DNA of 35,092 nt, from NCBI GenBank assembly GCA_031732855.1, contig JAVMKJ010000033.1, positions 1 to 35,092 on the forward strand, given 5' to 3'. Below the pieces are notes generated by a model that searched no databases, was not told where the DNA came from, and saw only the letters and a list, made by a program, of their open reading frames with translations. A program made the translations under genes and the position numbers. The stretch is from JAVMKJ01 sp031732855 (GTDB lineage Bacteria > Pseudomonadota > Gammaproteobacteria > Competibacterales > Competibacteraceae). Below are positions 25,962 to 33,584 of the stretch, piece after piece; positions within the stretch are counted from its first letter, which is position 1; each line of letters opens with the position of its first letter.

Positions 25962-27800
25962 ATGGAAGAACACCTCGGCGCGCTCTGGCATCGCCTCATC
26001 ACCCGCGCGGCGCAAAGCCACTACCCAGACGCGGCGGTCACGTTGGCCGAGATCGAGAAAACCGCCGGTCTGCTGTTTCGCGCCTTCGGCGGCGACCCCG
26101 GCCTGCGGATCGTGCCCGCTTCGGCCACCCGACACGGCGCGCGCCGGCATTGGCTGGCGCGCGTCGCCGGATTGGGCGAAAAGATCGCGCTGGCCTGTGG
26201 GGACGCGGAAACTCTGCAACTGCCGCCGGCACTGGCCCTGCTGCCTCGGCGGGAATTGAATCGCGATCTCTATCTCTGGCTCATCGCCCTGGCCGCCGCT
26301 CGCGACCAGGTCGATCCCGACACACCGTGGTGGCGACAAAATCAGCAGGGAACACAGATCATCCTGGAACGCTATCCCGGTCTGCGCTCTCGTTACCGGC
26401 GGTTGGTCAGCGCCGTGCTGGAGTTGCGGTTGTCGGCGGGACGGTTGCCGCCGGATGAGGCCGCGCAGGAAGAGCGGCTGCGGCAAGCCTTGCACGAACC
26501 CGGCAGCGTACTCGACTGGCCCGCCGCCCGCCGCCCGCCGCAACCGATGCCACTCTGGCTTTATCCTCCTCCCGCGTCGACCGTCGTCCGCTCTCGTCGG
26601 CGGGATGAGGGCGATGCCCGACCCGGTTCCGGCAAGGGACCGACCGAGCGCGATCGCCAGCGCCGCCGTGCCGAACAGGTGGACCTGTCGGAACGCAAAA
26701 ACAGCTTTCTGTTGCCGTTCCGTGCCGAGAGCCTGCTGTCTTGGGCCGAGTTCGTGCGAGTCAACCGACCCACCGACGACGACCCGGAATCGAACGCGGC
26801 GAGAGCGGCGGACGACATGGACGTGCTGAGCGTCACACGCGATGGGGCTAACATCGTTTCCCGGGTGCGCTTCGATCTCGACCTGCCTTCCGCCAGCGAG
26901 GACGACCTGCCGTTGGGACCGGGACTTAAACTGCCGGAGTGGGACTACCGCAAGCGTGTGTTATTACCGGATTACTGCTGCGTGCAGGAAATGCTGGCCC
27001 GCCGCGCCGGCCCTTGCGAGTTGCCCCCGGCATTGCGCCGCGACGCCCAGCGCCTGCGCCGCCAGTTCGAAATCCTGCGCCCCGGTCGCGGTTGGCGACG
27101 CGCCCAGCCCGACGGGGAGGAGCTGGATCTGGACGCCTGCGTCCGCCACGCCGCTGATTGCGCCGGTGGCGGGCAGGGTCACGAACGCGGCCTTTACCGG
27201 CAACTGGCGCGGCAGGAACGCGATCTCGCGTGCCTGCTGTTGGCCGACTTGTCGCTGTCCACCGACGCCTGGGTTAACAACCAGGGCCGGGTCATCGAGG
27301 TGATCCGCGACAGTCTGTTCCTGTTCGCCGAGGCGCTGGCGGTCACGGGCGACCCGTTCGGGCTGTACGGCTTCTCCTCCCGCAAGCGCCAGCACGTGCG
27401 GGTGCATCGGATCAAGAGTTTCGGCGAGCGGTACACCGCCTCGGTGCGGGGGCGGATCGATGCGATCAAGCCCGGTTACTACACCCGCATGGGCGCCGCC
27501 GTGCGTCATGCCACCGGGCTCTTAAGCCGCCAGACCGTCGCCCGCCGGCTCCTGCTGCTGCTGACCGACGGCAAGCCGAACGATCTCGACCAGTACGAGG
27601 GACGGTACGGCATCGAGGATACCCGGATGGCGCTGCTGGAAGCCCGCCGCGAGGGCTTGCATCCGTTCTGCGTGACCATTGACCAGGAGGCGGATGATTA
27701 CCTGCCCTACCTGTTTGGCAAGGATAGTTTCGTGCTGATTCACCATCCCGAGGATTTGCCGCGTCAGTTGTTGCGACTGTACACCCGGCTGACCCACTGA
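25962..27800 (+). CDS. norD: NorD, VWA-domain NOR activation protein
   Basis: This 612-aa cytoplasmic protein has an N-terminal helical region (about 1-230), a charged Arg/Asp-rich middle (about 205-250) and a C-terminal von Willebrand A domain (about 420-610). The MIDAS metal site starts with Asp429-x-Ser431-x-Ser433 (DLSLSTD), followed by GRYTRMGAA-like and LLLLLTDGKPNDLD segments. NorD works with the NorQ ATPase to activate NorB, by analogy with CbbQO. The ATG at 25962 lies 18 bp after the polyferredoxin stop; the ribosome site is a GGGGGAG stretch contributed by the repeat edge. Length and ends fit the family. Confidence 0.94.
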   Translation: MEEHLGALWHRLITRAAQSHYPDAAVTLAEIEKTAGLLFRAFGGDPGLRIVPASATRHGARRHWLARVAGLGEKIALACGDAETLQLPPALALLPRRELNRDLYLWLIALAAARDQVDPDTPWWRQNQQGTQIILERYPGLRSRYRRLVSAVLELRLSAGRLPPDEAAQEERLRQALHEPGSVLDWPAARRPPQPMPLWLYPPPASTVVRSRRRDEGDARPGSGKGPTERDRQRRRAEQVDLSERKNSFLLPFRAESLLSWAEFVRVNRPTDDDPESNAARAADDMDVLSVTRDGANIVSRVRFDLDLPSASEDDLPLGPGLKLPEWDYRKRVLLPDYCCVQEMLARRAGPCELPPALRRDAQRLRRQFEILRPGRGWRRAQPDGEELDLDACVRHAADCAGGGQGHERGLYRQLARQERDLACLLLADLSLSTDAWVNNQGRVIEVIRDSLFLFAEALAVTGDPFGLYGFSSRKRQHVRVHRIKSFGERYTASVRGRIDAIKPGYYTRMGAAVRHATGLLSRQTVARRLLLLLTDGKPNDLDQYEGRYGIEDTRMALLEARREGLHPFCVTIDQEADDYLPYLFGKDSFVLIHHPEDLPRQLLRLYTRLTH

Positions 27801-27815
27801 ACCCAAGAGCTTCCC

Positions 27816-28022
27816 ATGACTAATTCGCGAGAATTGGCCGAGGCGGTACGCGCCGCCTGTATCAAAGCGGCGCTGGAAGCGTATGAGGAAGGCGGCGTGC
27901 TCGGTCTGTGCGCCGAAGGCCGCTGGGAATACGCCATTTCCGCGCTGCGGCAACTGGATGTGGCGGCGGTCGTGGCGGCGTGGGCCAGGCGGAATCCGGA
28001 ATCCGTTCGGGACACCGGTTAG
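27816..28022 (+). CDS. Small conserved-looking protein downstream of norD
   Basis: This 68-aa soluble protein is predicted to be mainly alpha-helical: a first helix RELAEAVRAACIKAALEAYEEG, then GVLGLCAEGRWEYAISALRQLD, then AAVVAAWARR. It starts 15 bp after norD with AAGAG 6 nt before the ATG, so it looks like the last gene of the nor operon. Codon use is like its neighbours, which supports it being real. I do not recognise a family function. It is convergent with thiF 39 bp away. Confidence 0.7.
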   Translation: MTNSRELAEAVRAACIKAALEAYEEGGVLGLCAEGRWEYAISALRQLDVAAVVAAWARRNPESVRDTG

Positions 28023-28061
28023 CTTCGTTACAGCCTCCAAGCCGTGGACCGATTGGGTGCC

Positions 28062-29204
28062 CTACTCGTCAAGCCGGTCGCTCAACCAGGCTTCATACCC
28101 ACCACGCAGCAGCCAAAACCGCCCTTGCAGCTTCGCCTTGAGTTGATGGTACGCCTGAACGGTGCGTCCGCCGCGCTGGCAATAGAGCAACAGACGATCA
28201 TTCGATTCGACTTGCGCGGCGAATTCCTCAAGCCGATCCAGCGGCGCATGAAGCGCGCCTGGAACGTGGCCAGCGGCAAATTCCGCCAGCGTGCGGATAT
28301 CGATCCAGCGCAATTCGGGCCGCTGTCGGCTGACTTCCACACCGAGCCACGGCAGGGAATCATCGTTGCCTGCTCCAAAGTCAGCGGCGGAAGCGCAGAT
28401 CGATGGGGTTGCGGCGAGCGCGCGAATCGTCGGCGACTCGCCGCATACCGGGCAGTACGGATCGCGCGGCAGCCGTAGCTTTTGAAAGCGCATCGTCAGC
28501 AGATCGACGGTGAGCAACGCGCCGATCAGCGGTTCGCCGATACCGAGGATCAGCTTGATCGTTTCGTGCGCCTGCAAGGTGCCGAACAAACCGGGCACCG
28601 TTCCCAGCACGCCGGCTTGCGCGCAGGAGGGGATCGTGGCGGGGTCCGGCGGTTCCGGGAACAGGCAGCGGTAGCAAGGACCTTGCGGCGCGGCGTAGAC
28701 CGCCAGCATTCCAGAAAAAGCACGGATGCTGGCTCCGACATAAGGTTTGCCGGCCAGCACGCAGGCATCGTTCACCAGATATTTGGTGGCGAACTGGTCG
28801 GAACCTTCGATGATCCAGTCATAACCAGCGATCAGGCGGGCGGCGTTGCCGAGGGCGAAGGGCTCCGGGTAAACGTCAATCTGGAGATGCGGGTTGAGCG
28901 CCAGCAGACGGGCGCGGGCGGCTTCGACCTTGATCGCGCCACAACCCGCCGTGGCGTACAAAATCTGCCGCTGAAGGTTGCTCAGTTCGACTCGATCGGG
29001 ATCGATGATTCCCAGCCGACCCACGCCAGCGGCAGCGAGATACAGCAGAGCAGGCGAGCCGAGGCCTCCCGCGCCGATCACCAGTACGCTCGCCCGCCGC
29101 AGTTTGGCTTGCCCGGCCAATCCGATCTCGGGCAGGCTCAGATGCCGGGCGTAGCGTAACTGCTCCGCACCGCTGAATGTGGCCGGGTCAAGAAAGCCGG
29201 TCAT
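28062..29204 (-). CDS. thiF: ThiF/MoeB-type adenylyltransferase with rhodanese domain
   Basis: This 380-aa E1-like enzyme adenylates the ThiS C-terminal Gly and, with its fused rhodanese, can load sulfur to form ThiS-thiocarboxylate. The Rossmann motif IGAGGLGSP is at 43-51. Zn-binding cysteines are Cys177/Cys180 and Cys251/Cys254, and the MoeB-like Cys194 is in SCAQAGVLG. Residues about 285-380 are a rhodanese domain with Cys342 in LLYCQRGGRT, which would carry the persulfide. The start overlaps the thiE stop by 4 nt, making it the last gene of the thiamine operon. It could also serve MoaD, since no other MoeB is visible here. Confidence 0.93.
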   Translation of the reverse strand: MTGFLDPATFSGAEQLRYARHLSLPEIGLAGQAKLRRASVLVIGAGGLGSPALLYLAAAGVGRLGIIDPDRVELSNLQRQILYATAGCGAIKVEAARARLLALNPHLQIDVYPEPFALGNAARLIAGYDWIIEGSDQFATKYLVNDACVLAGKPYVGASIRAFSGMLAVYAAPQGPCYRCLFPEPPDPATIPSCAQAGVLGTVPGLFGTLQAHETIKLILGIGEPLIGALLTVDLLTMRFQKLRLPRDPYCPVCGESPTIRALAATPSICASAADFGAGNDDSLPWLGVEVSRQRPELRWIDIRTLAEFAAGHVPGALHAPLDRLEEFAAQVESNDRLLLYCQRGGRTVQAYHQLKAKLQGRFWLLRGGYEAWLSDRLDE

Positions 29205-29857
29205 CCAGAATTTGCCGGTGATTGACGGGGAAGTTCGGCGCGTTCCGCCGTTTCGCGGAAGAAATCCAGCCAGGCCCGCACCCGGTCGTCGGGGTTGGAC
29301 GCCTTCAACACGTCCGAGACGACGGCGATGGAATCCGCCCCCGCCGCCAGCACCGCCGGCGCGCGTTCGAGCGTGATTCCGCCGATCGCGACCAGCGGAA
29401 CGTCACACCGCATCTTCCATTCACCGATCCGGTCGAGACCCTGCGGCGACCACGGCATCTTTTTTAGCGTCGTTTCGTAAATCGGTCCCAGCGCCAGGTA
29501 GTCGGGTTGAGCATCAAGGGCGTTCGCCAGTTCTTCAAGGCTGTGGGTGCTGACGCCCAGTTTGATCCCCGCTGCCCGGATCGCCGCGCGATCCGCGGCC
29601 GCCAGATCGTCCTGTCCCAAATGCAGCCAGTGCGTGCCCAAGTTGATCGCTTCCCGCCAGCAGTCGTTGACGATCAACTGGCAGTCGGTGTAGTCGACGG
29701 CGATAGCCAATGCCTCGCGAATCTGGCGGTGCACTTCGGAGGTGGACCGCTCCTTGAGTCGGAGTTGGATCGTCCGCACCCCCAGTGGCAGAAAGCGCCG
29801 CACCCAGCGCGTGTCGTCCACCACCGGATAGAAACCGTGGACACCGGCGGTTTTCAT
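29201..29857 (-). CDS. thiE: Thiamine-phosphate synthase
   Basis: This 218-aa TIM-barrel enzyme joins the thiazole phosphate and hydroxymethylpyrimidine diphosphate to give thiamine phosphate. Typical motifs are QLRLKE (31-36), LIVND (61-65), LHLGQDDL (79-86), the LALGPIYETTLKK segment (121-133), and LVAIGGI (155-161). The ATG at 29857 overlaps the thiG stop by 4 nt (ATGA); a long out-of-gene frame continues upstream but is only thiG shadow. It lies between thiG and thiF in a tightly coupled operon. Confidence 0.95.
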   Translation of the reverse strand: MKTAGVHGFYPVVDDTRWVRRFLPLGVRTIQLRLKERSTSEVHRQIREALAIAVDYTDCQLIVNDCWREAINLGTHWLHLGQDDLAAADRAAIRAAGIKLGVSTHSLEELANALDAQPDYLALGPIYETTLKKMPWSPQGLDRIGEWKMRCDVPLVAIGGITLERAPAVLAAGADSIAVVSDVLKASNPDDRVRAWLDFFRETAERAELPRQSPANSG

Positions 29858-30666
29858 GCAGGGGTTCCCGGTGACGACGAGTGCCAGAACGGGGTTCCGG
29901 TAACCGGGGTACTCGGTTCGGCCATTTCCTGAGCCGGCATCGCGCCAGCTAAATACGCCAACCGCCCGGCCTCGACCGCCAGCCCGAACGCGCGGCCCAT
30001 TTGCGCCGGATCGGTGGCGCGGGCAACGGCGGTATTGATCAACACCCCGTCGTAGCCCATTTCCATTGCCGCGATGGCGTGAGAGGGTTTGCCGATGCCA
30101 GCATCCACGATCAGCGGGATTTCCGGGTAGCGGGCGCGCAACGTCCGCAGCGCATACGGATTGTTCAACCCTTGTCCCGAGCCGATCGGCGATCCCCACG
30201 GCATCAAGATCCTGCAGCCGGCTTGAATCAGCCGCTCGGCCACCACCAAATCCTCGGTGGTGTAGGGAAAGACCTCGAAACCCCGCCGGCACAGTTCTTC
30301 CGCCGCCTCGACCAGCAGGAACGGATGCGGTTGCAGGGTGTAATCGTCGCCGATCACTTCCAGCTTCAGCCACGATGTCTCGAAAATCTCGCGCGCCATT
30401 TCTGCGGTCGTCACCGCTTCCTTCACCGTCTTGCAACCGGCGGTATTGGGCAAGACATGGATGCCCAATTCTTTGATCGTGTTCCAAAACTGGCCGCCAG
30501 CGCGCCCTTCGGCGGACTCCCGGCGCAGCGAAACCGTCACGATTTCCGCGCCGGACGCGCGGATGGCTTGTTGCAACACCGTCAGCGACGGGTAACGGGC
30601 GGTTCCCAACAACAGTCGCGAACGCACTTGGCGGCCGCCAATCTCCCAAAATGGCGCGGTGGTCAC
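29854..30666 (-). CDS. thiG: Thiazole synthase
   Basis: This 270-aa enzyme condenses 1-deoxyxylulose-5-phosphate, the ThiS thiocarboxylate and dehydroglycine into thiazole phosphate. The Schiff-base lysine is Lys101 in WLKLEVIGD. Other hallmarks are SRLLLGTARYPS near the N-terminus, VLPNTAGCKT, RILMPWGSPIGSGQG, and VDAGIGKPSHA. The start is GTG at 30666, 4 bp after the thiS stop. The C-terminus has about 20 extra low-complexity residues after the usual end. Dehydroglycine is expected from ThiO encoded upstream, the oxygen-dependent route. Confidence 0.96.
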   Translation of the reverse strand: MTTAPFWEIGGRQVRSRLLLGTARYPSLTVLQQAIRASGAEIVTVSLRRESAEGRAGGQFWNTIKELGIHVLPNTAGCKTVKEAVTTAEMAREIFETSWLKLEVIGDDYTLQPHPFLLVEAAEELCRRGFEVFPYTTEDLVVAERLIQAGCRILMPWGSPIGSGQGLNNPYALRTLRARYPEIPLIVDAGIGKPSHAIAAMEMGYDGVLINTAVARATDPAQMGRAFGLAVEAGRLAYLAGAMPAQEMAEPSTPVTGTPFWHSSSPGTPA

Positions 30667-30669
30667 CGG

Positions 30670-30870
30670 TTAGCCTCCCTGCATCGGCGATACGATCTCC
30701 AAGCGATCGCCGTCCTGAAGCTGGATCGCCGCATAGCGTCCGCGCGGTACGAATTCATCGTTGTGCGCCACCGCAATCGGCGCGCCTTGATAGCCCCAGC
30801 GCTGGATCGCTTCCGCCAGGGAGTGCGGGGTCGCCAACTCTGTTTTTTTGCCATTGACTTCAATGATCAT
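30670..30870 (-). CDS. thiS: Sulfur carrier protein ThiS
   Basis: This 66-aa ubiquitin-fold protein ends in Gly-Gly, the site of adenylation and thiocarboxylate formation. The sequence MIIEVNGKKTEL at the start and the GDRLEIVSPMQGG end are typical. The ATG at 30870 with GAGGA upstream is preferred over an ATG 10 codons earlier, because the beta-strand of the fold begins here. It sits between thiO and thiG. Confidence 0.94.
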   Translation of the reverse strand: MIIEVNGKKTELATPHSLAEAIQRWGYQGAPIAVAHNDEFVPRGRYAAIQLQDGDRLEIVSPMQGG

Positions 30871-30930
30871 ATCGTCCTCGATGCCTGTTCCCGGATGCAT
30901 GCCGATAAGTGGGCTGGCGCGGCGTCTTCT

Positions 30931-32001
30931 TCAGGACCGCCATAGTTTCGCGGTCTCCACCGGCTGGCGCCGGTCGCGGACAAACGCGGCAACGGTTTCC
31001 GCGAGCAGTGGGCTGAGTAGATAGCCATGCCGGTACAGTCCATCGATGCATAATAGATTTTCTTGCTGGACGATGCGGGGCAGGTGGTCGGGAAAGGCGG
31101 GCCGGCACTGAGTTTTCATTTCGACGATCTCCGCTTCCGCAAAGGCTGGGTGCAAGGCATACGCTGCCGACAGCAATTCCAGCGCCGAGCGGACGGTGAC
31201 GGGCCGCGACGAGTCGCTTTCGATGCTGGTCGCGCCGACCACGAACCGATCACCCGGACGCGGCACGATATATAAAGGATAACGGGGGTGCATCATTCGA
31301 ATCGGGCGGTTCAGCCGCACCTCACCGGCCTGCAACGTGATGATCTCGCCGCGCACCCCGCGTAAGTCCGGCATCCGGTCGCGCGCCGCCAGCCCCCGGC
31401 AATCCAGCACCCAGTCAAACGCCAGGCGCTCGCCCCGCGCAACGATTTCACCCGGCGTCAGGTCTTCAACCTCGGCGTCAAAATGCAGCGTCGCGCCATT
31501 CTGGCGCAGCGTTTCGACCAAGGCGGGCAATAGCGAGCGCGGATCGATCTCGCCTTCGGGGGAAAGGTACAGCCCTTCGGCAAAGCGGCCTTCCAGTTCC
31601 GGCTCCAGCGCGCGCAGTTCATCGCGGCGCAACCATTGCAGATGCGCGTCAAGGCCAGCGCGGCTGACGCGCTCGGCCAAGTGCTGCATTCCCGCCCGAT
31701 CCCGATGATGCGCGACCACCAGCGTTCCGGCGCAGGTCATGTGGACGGGCCGCGCCAGCGTCGGGACCATTGCTTGCCATAGTTGGAGTGCCGCCGCGCC
31801 CCATCGAGCGATCTCGGGCTCCGCCTCGCTCAGCTCGCAATACGGAGCCAGCATTCCCGCCCCGACGTGGCTACAGTGATGATCCAGGCGCTCGCTGCCG
31901 CGCTCGAACAGACTGATCCGATGCCCCTCGCGCTGTAGCCACAGAGCCTGGGTCAAGCCGGTAATTCCCGCGCCGATCACGGCGATTTGCTGCTGGCGCA
32001 C
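30931..32001 (-). CDS. thiO: Glycine oxidase ThiO
   Basis: This 356-aa FAD-dependent oxidase converts glycine to dehydroglycine with O2 for thiazole synthesis. The FAD motif GAGITG is at 10-15, followed by the ERG segment closing the Rossmann fold. The DAO-family middle includes EGEIDPRSLLPAL and GVRGEIITL, and the C-terminal motif is GLYRHGYLLSPLLAE. The GTG at 32001 is chosen because AGAGGGGG lies just upstream and the Rossmann strand follows directly; ATGs at 32058 and 32124 would add residues unlike the family. It is the first gene of thiOSGEF. Use of ThiO rather than ThiH implies aerobic thiamine synthesis. Confidence 0.92.
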   Translation of the reverse strand: MRQQQIAVIGAGITGLTQALWLQREGHRISLFERGSERLDHHCSHVGAGMLAPYCELSEAEPEIARWGAAALQLWQAMVPTLARPVHMTCAGTLVVAHHRDRAGMQHLAERVSRAGLDAHLQWLRRDELRALEPELEGRFAEGLYLSPEGEIDPRSLLPALVETLRQNGATLHFDAEVEDLTPGEIVARGERLAFDWVLDCRGLAARDRMPDLRGVRGEIITLQAGEVRLNRPIRMMHPRYPLYIVPRPGDRFVVGATSIESDSSRPVTVRSALELLSAAYALHPAFAEAEIVEMKTQCRPAFPDHLPRIVQQENLLCIDGLYRHGYLLSPLLAETVAAFVRDRRQPVETAKLWRS

Positions 32002-32133
32002 GGCGCCCCCTCTCGGATCGATGGTGCAACATGGACGAATATGCAATGCATCCGGCATTCGCAAATGATACCAAGTCTCGATGGACTGGATGGCTTTCCG
32101 CGCCTCTCCACCAGGAAGATTCACCCATGACGA

Positions 32134-32292
32134 TCAAATCTTGTTGGCGCTGGAATAATGGAGGGGGGACGCGGTAAGTGGTGCCAGCATGGTCCGTTGC
32201 CGGAACCGGGCGTGCAATGCGGTTTTCAGTTCCGCAAGCTGCCTGAGTTGGGCGATGCAGGCATCAAAATCCGTGCGTCGCAGGCGGCGATG
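32134..32292 (-). pseudogene. Coding-like helical fragment (unassigned C-terminal tail)
   Basis: A minus-strand frame between a TAG (32293-32295) and TGA (32134-32136) reads as an amphipathic helical segment (for example DACIAQLRQLAELKTAL, then HARFRQRTMLAPLT). It lacks a start codon and is in a different frame from the AAA ATPase fragment that overlaps it. Its pattern recalls the coiled-coil C-terminal tails of restriction specificity (HsdS) subunits, but this is weak. It is probably a remnant left by a deletion. Confidence 0.3.
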
Positions 32293-32342
32293 CTATTGTA
32301 GTTGCGCAACACCACACGGGTCAGGAAGACAGGGGAGACCAT
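32226..32342 (-). pseudogene. N-terminal remnant of a second AAA-family ATPase
   Basis: From the ATG at 32342 the frame reads MVSPVFLTRVVLRNYNSIAACD, the first beta-strand pattern of RecF/SMC-like AAA ATPases (compare FTRLTLKNFKAW of the ATPase encoded at 33581-34891). The expected Walker A motif should follow about 8-15 residues later, but the frame becomes unlike the family and stops at 32226. AGGA with about 8-nt spacing and a position 11 bp after the RNA ligase stop show that this was the next gene of the same operon. It is therefore a truncated gene, probably by deletion or frameshift. Confidence 0.55.
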
Positions 32343-32353
32343 GCCGGGGTTCC

Positions 32354-33061
32354 TCACGCGGTCGGTTGCGGCGCGGCGCGGGCGCGGTCGAGCCGGTTCC
32401 ATTCGACGTTGCGCCGCCGCCAGTGTTCGCCGATGTGTTGCACGAAATCCGGTCGGACGAGCTTGGCTCGGGCGGTGAGCCATTCCGGAGACTCCTTACG
32501 AATCACGATCCCCTCCAAGTGGCCAGCGCGGAACCGGCTGGACGCCGACCGAACCAGTGTTTCAAGTTCCGGGAGCGCCGTTTTCCCGCGAAACAGGGCC
32601 GGCGTCACGCTCAGCCCCAGGCTCCGGGCCAGCGCATCCCGCCGGGCGGTGTTCCAGAAGCGGCCGACGGCACGGTCGTAAACGTCGAATACCAGAAACC
32701 AGTCGGGAAGATGGTCGTAAGCCACCGAATGCCGCGCGGCGCACCACTCGCCAAACAGCATCAGGTGTTCGCCCAAGGCATCGAAAAGCGCATCCTCGCG
32801 TGCGGCGGTCCAGCGACCCAGGCGTTCGAACTGACCGGTGTAAGGCGCGCTCAGGTATTGCCCGCGATTTTGTGCCCGCGGCGCCCCGTCCGGCCCGATC
32901 GAGAGGCCGAGATTGGCGCCGTCGAGCTTTTCTTCAACGACGACCGCATCCGCGAGCAGCGCTTGCGCTTCGGCGGGCGAAAGCACCTTGTCATCGCGCG
33001 GGGTTCCGCTGCCGAGCCACGCAAGGTGCGGGGTGTGGGGGAAGCGGAAGAAGTCCGTCAT
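32354..33061 (-). CDS. Minimal ATP-dependent RNA ligase (Rnl2/DRB0094-like)
   Basis: This 235-aa nucleotidyltransferase has the full covalent-transferase motif set. Motif I is EKLDG with adenylated Lys45, motif III GEWC (104-107), IIIa in WFLVFDVYD (121-129), motif IV EGIVIRK (183-189), and motif V AKLVRPDF (199-206). EKLDGANLG is typical of the RNA ligase family that includes T4 Rnl2 and the Deinococcus enzyme. It seals RNA ends with 3'-OH and 5'-phosphate using ATP. It has only the catalytic domain, without an added OB-fold or C-terminal domain, so it is a minimal form. The ATG at 33061 overlaps the PIN C-terminal ORF stop by 4 nt, so the ligase is co-translated with a predicted ribonuclease. 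Confidence 0.88.
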   Translation of the reverse strand: MTDFFRFPHTPHLAWLGSGTPRDDKVLSPAEAQALLADAVVVEEKLDGANLGLSIGPDGAPRAQNRGQYLSAPYTGQFERLGRWTAAREDALFDALGEHLMLFGEWCAARHSVAYDHLPDWFLVFDVYDRAVGRFWNTARRDALARSLGLSVTPALFRGKTALPELETLVRSASSRFRAGHLEGIVIRKESPEWLTARAKLVRPDFVQHIGEHWRRRNVEWNRLDRARAAPQPTA

Positions 33062-33339
33062 TTGCCGAGCTTCTCCTGATACTTGGCGCGCGACCATTCG
33101 GGAATGAGCGGTTCCAGCTCGAGTCCCGCCGCCACCAGATGGTCCTCCCAGCCGTGCCAGTCGCTTTCTCCCGCGAACGCAAGCGCGCAATTTCCATGCA
33201 GAAACTTCGCGTCCAGCGCGGCGGCCACCATTTTGCGATCAGCACGATCATGGACGACGGTCTGTAGCGGTTCGTCGAGAACACCATCACCATTCTCGTC
33301 GTAAGGAACATCGACTAGATGACGGCGTTGGTGCTCCAT
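33058..33339 (-). CDS. PIN-domain ribonuclease, C-terminal half (frameshifted)
   Basis: This 93-aa ORF looks like the second half of a PIN domain. VVHDRADRKMVAAALD carries the third acidic residue (Asp31/Asp34), and GESDWHGWEDHL the fourth (Asp60). The start ATG at 33339 lies inside the end of the upstream PIN half, in a frame shifted by -1. The first nuclease acids are on the other ORF, so this half alone should not be active. One extra A in the AAA at 33339-33341 would fuse both halves into a single protein of about 173 aa. It overlaps the RNA ligase start by 4 nt. Confidence 0.6.
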   Translation of the reverse strand: MEHQRRHLVDVPYDENGDGVLDEPLQTVVHDRADRKMVAAALDAKFLHGNCALAFAGESDWHGWEDHLVAAGLELEPLIPEWSRAKYQEKLGK

Positions 33340-33584
33340 TTGTAGATCACCACTTGGCGACCAAAGTCGTTGAAGCCCAGCTTGTTGCGGTATTCCTTTT
33401 CGATTTTGCCCTGACCGTCGAGAACCAGACGGGAATTCGATTTACTGAATTGGTCCAGCCAATCCCAAACCCGCATTCGCAACACCGGGTCGCTGGGCGT
33501 AGCGTCCTTCGCCACCGAGGAAGTCGCATCCACCGCGCTGGCCGCGATCAAGACATTGGTATCCACCACGTAGCGAGGCTTCAT
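33315..33584 (-). CDS. PIN-domain ribonuclease, N-terminal half (frameshifted)
   Basis: This 89-aa ORF starts MKPRYVVDTNVLIAASA, the classical first PIN strand with catalytic Asp8, and has a second acidic site in GKIEKEYRNKL (Glu62/Glu64). It stops at 33315 after a tail (WSTNAVI) unlike PIN proteins, while the rest of the domain continues in another frame. PIN proteins are metal-dependent RNases, many being VapC-type toxins that cut tRNA or rRNA. The ATG at 33584 overlaps the ATPase stop by 4 nt; the longer upstream frame is only shadow of the ATPase gene. Frameshift mutation, assembly error or programmed shift are all possible. Confidence 0.7.
   Translation of the reverse strand: MKPRYVVDTNVLIAASAVDATSSVAKDATPSDPVLRMRVWDWLDQFSKSNSRLVLDGQGKIEKEYRNKLGFNDFGRQVVIYKWSTNAVI

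Larger units (their letters stand above)
32002..32353. other. 352-bp region between thiO and the RNA ligase gene, with gene remnants
   Basis: No intact gene is present. It holds the start of a broken AAA ATPase (32226-32342) and a coding-like minus-strand frame without its own start (32134-32292), then the presumed thiO promoter region. No TPP riboswitch (no CTGAGA or the conserved GATCTGG/ATGCCAGCG-type core on the minus strand) could be seen. Confidence 0.55.

Noticed and set aside
32002..32350. TPP riboswitch upstream of thiO
   Set aside because: The conserved core sequences could not be found on the minus strand by eye; a covariance search would be needed to be final.
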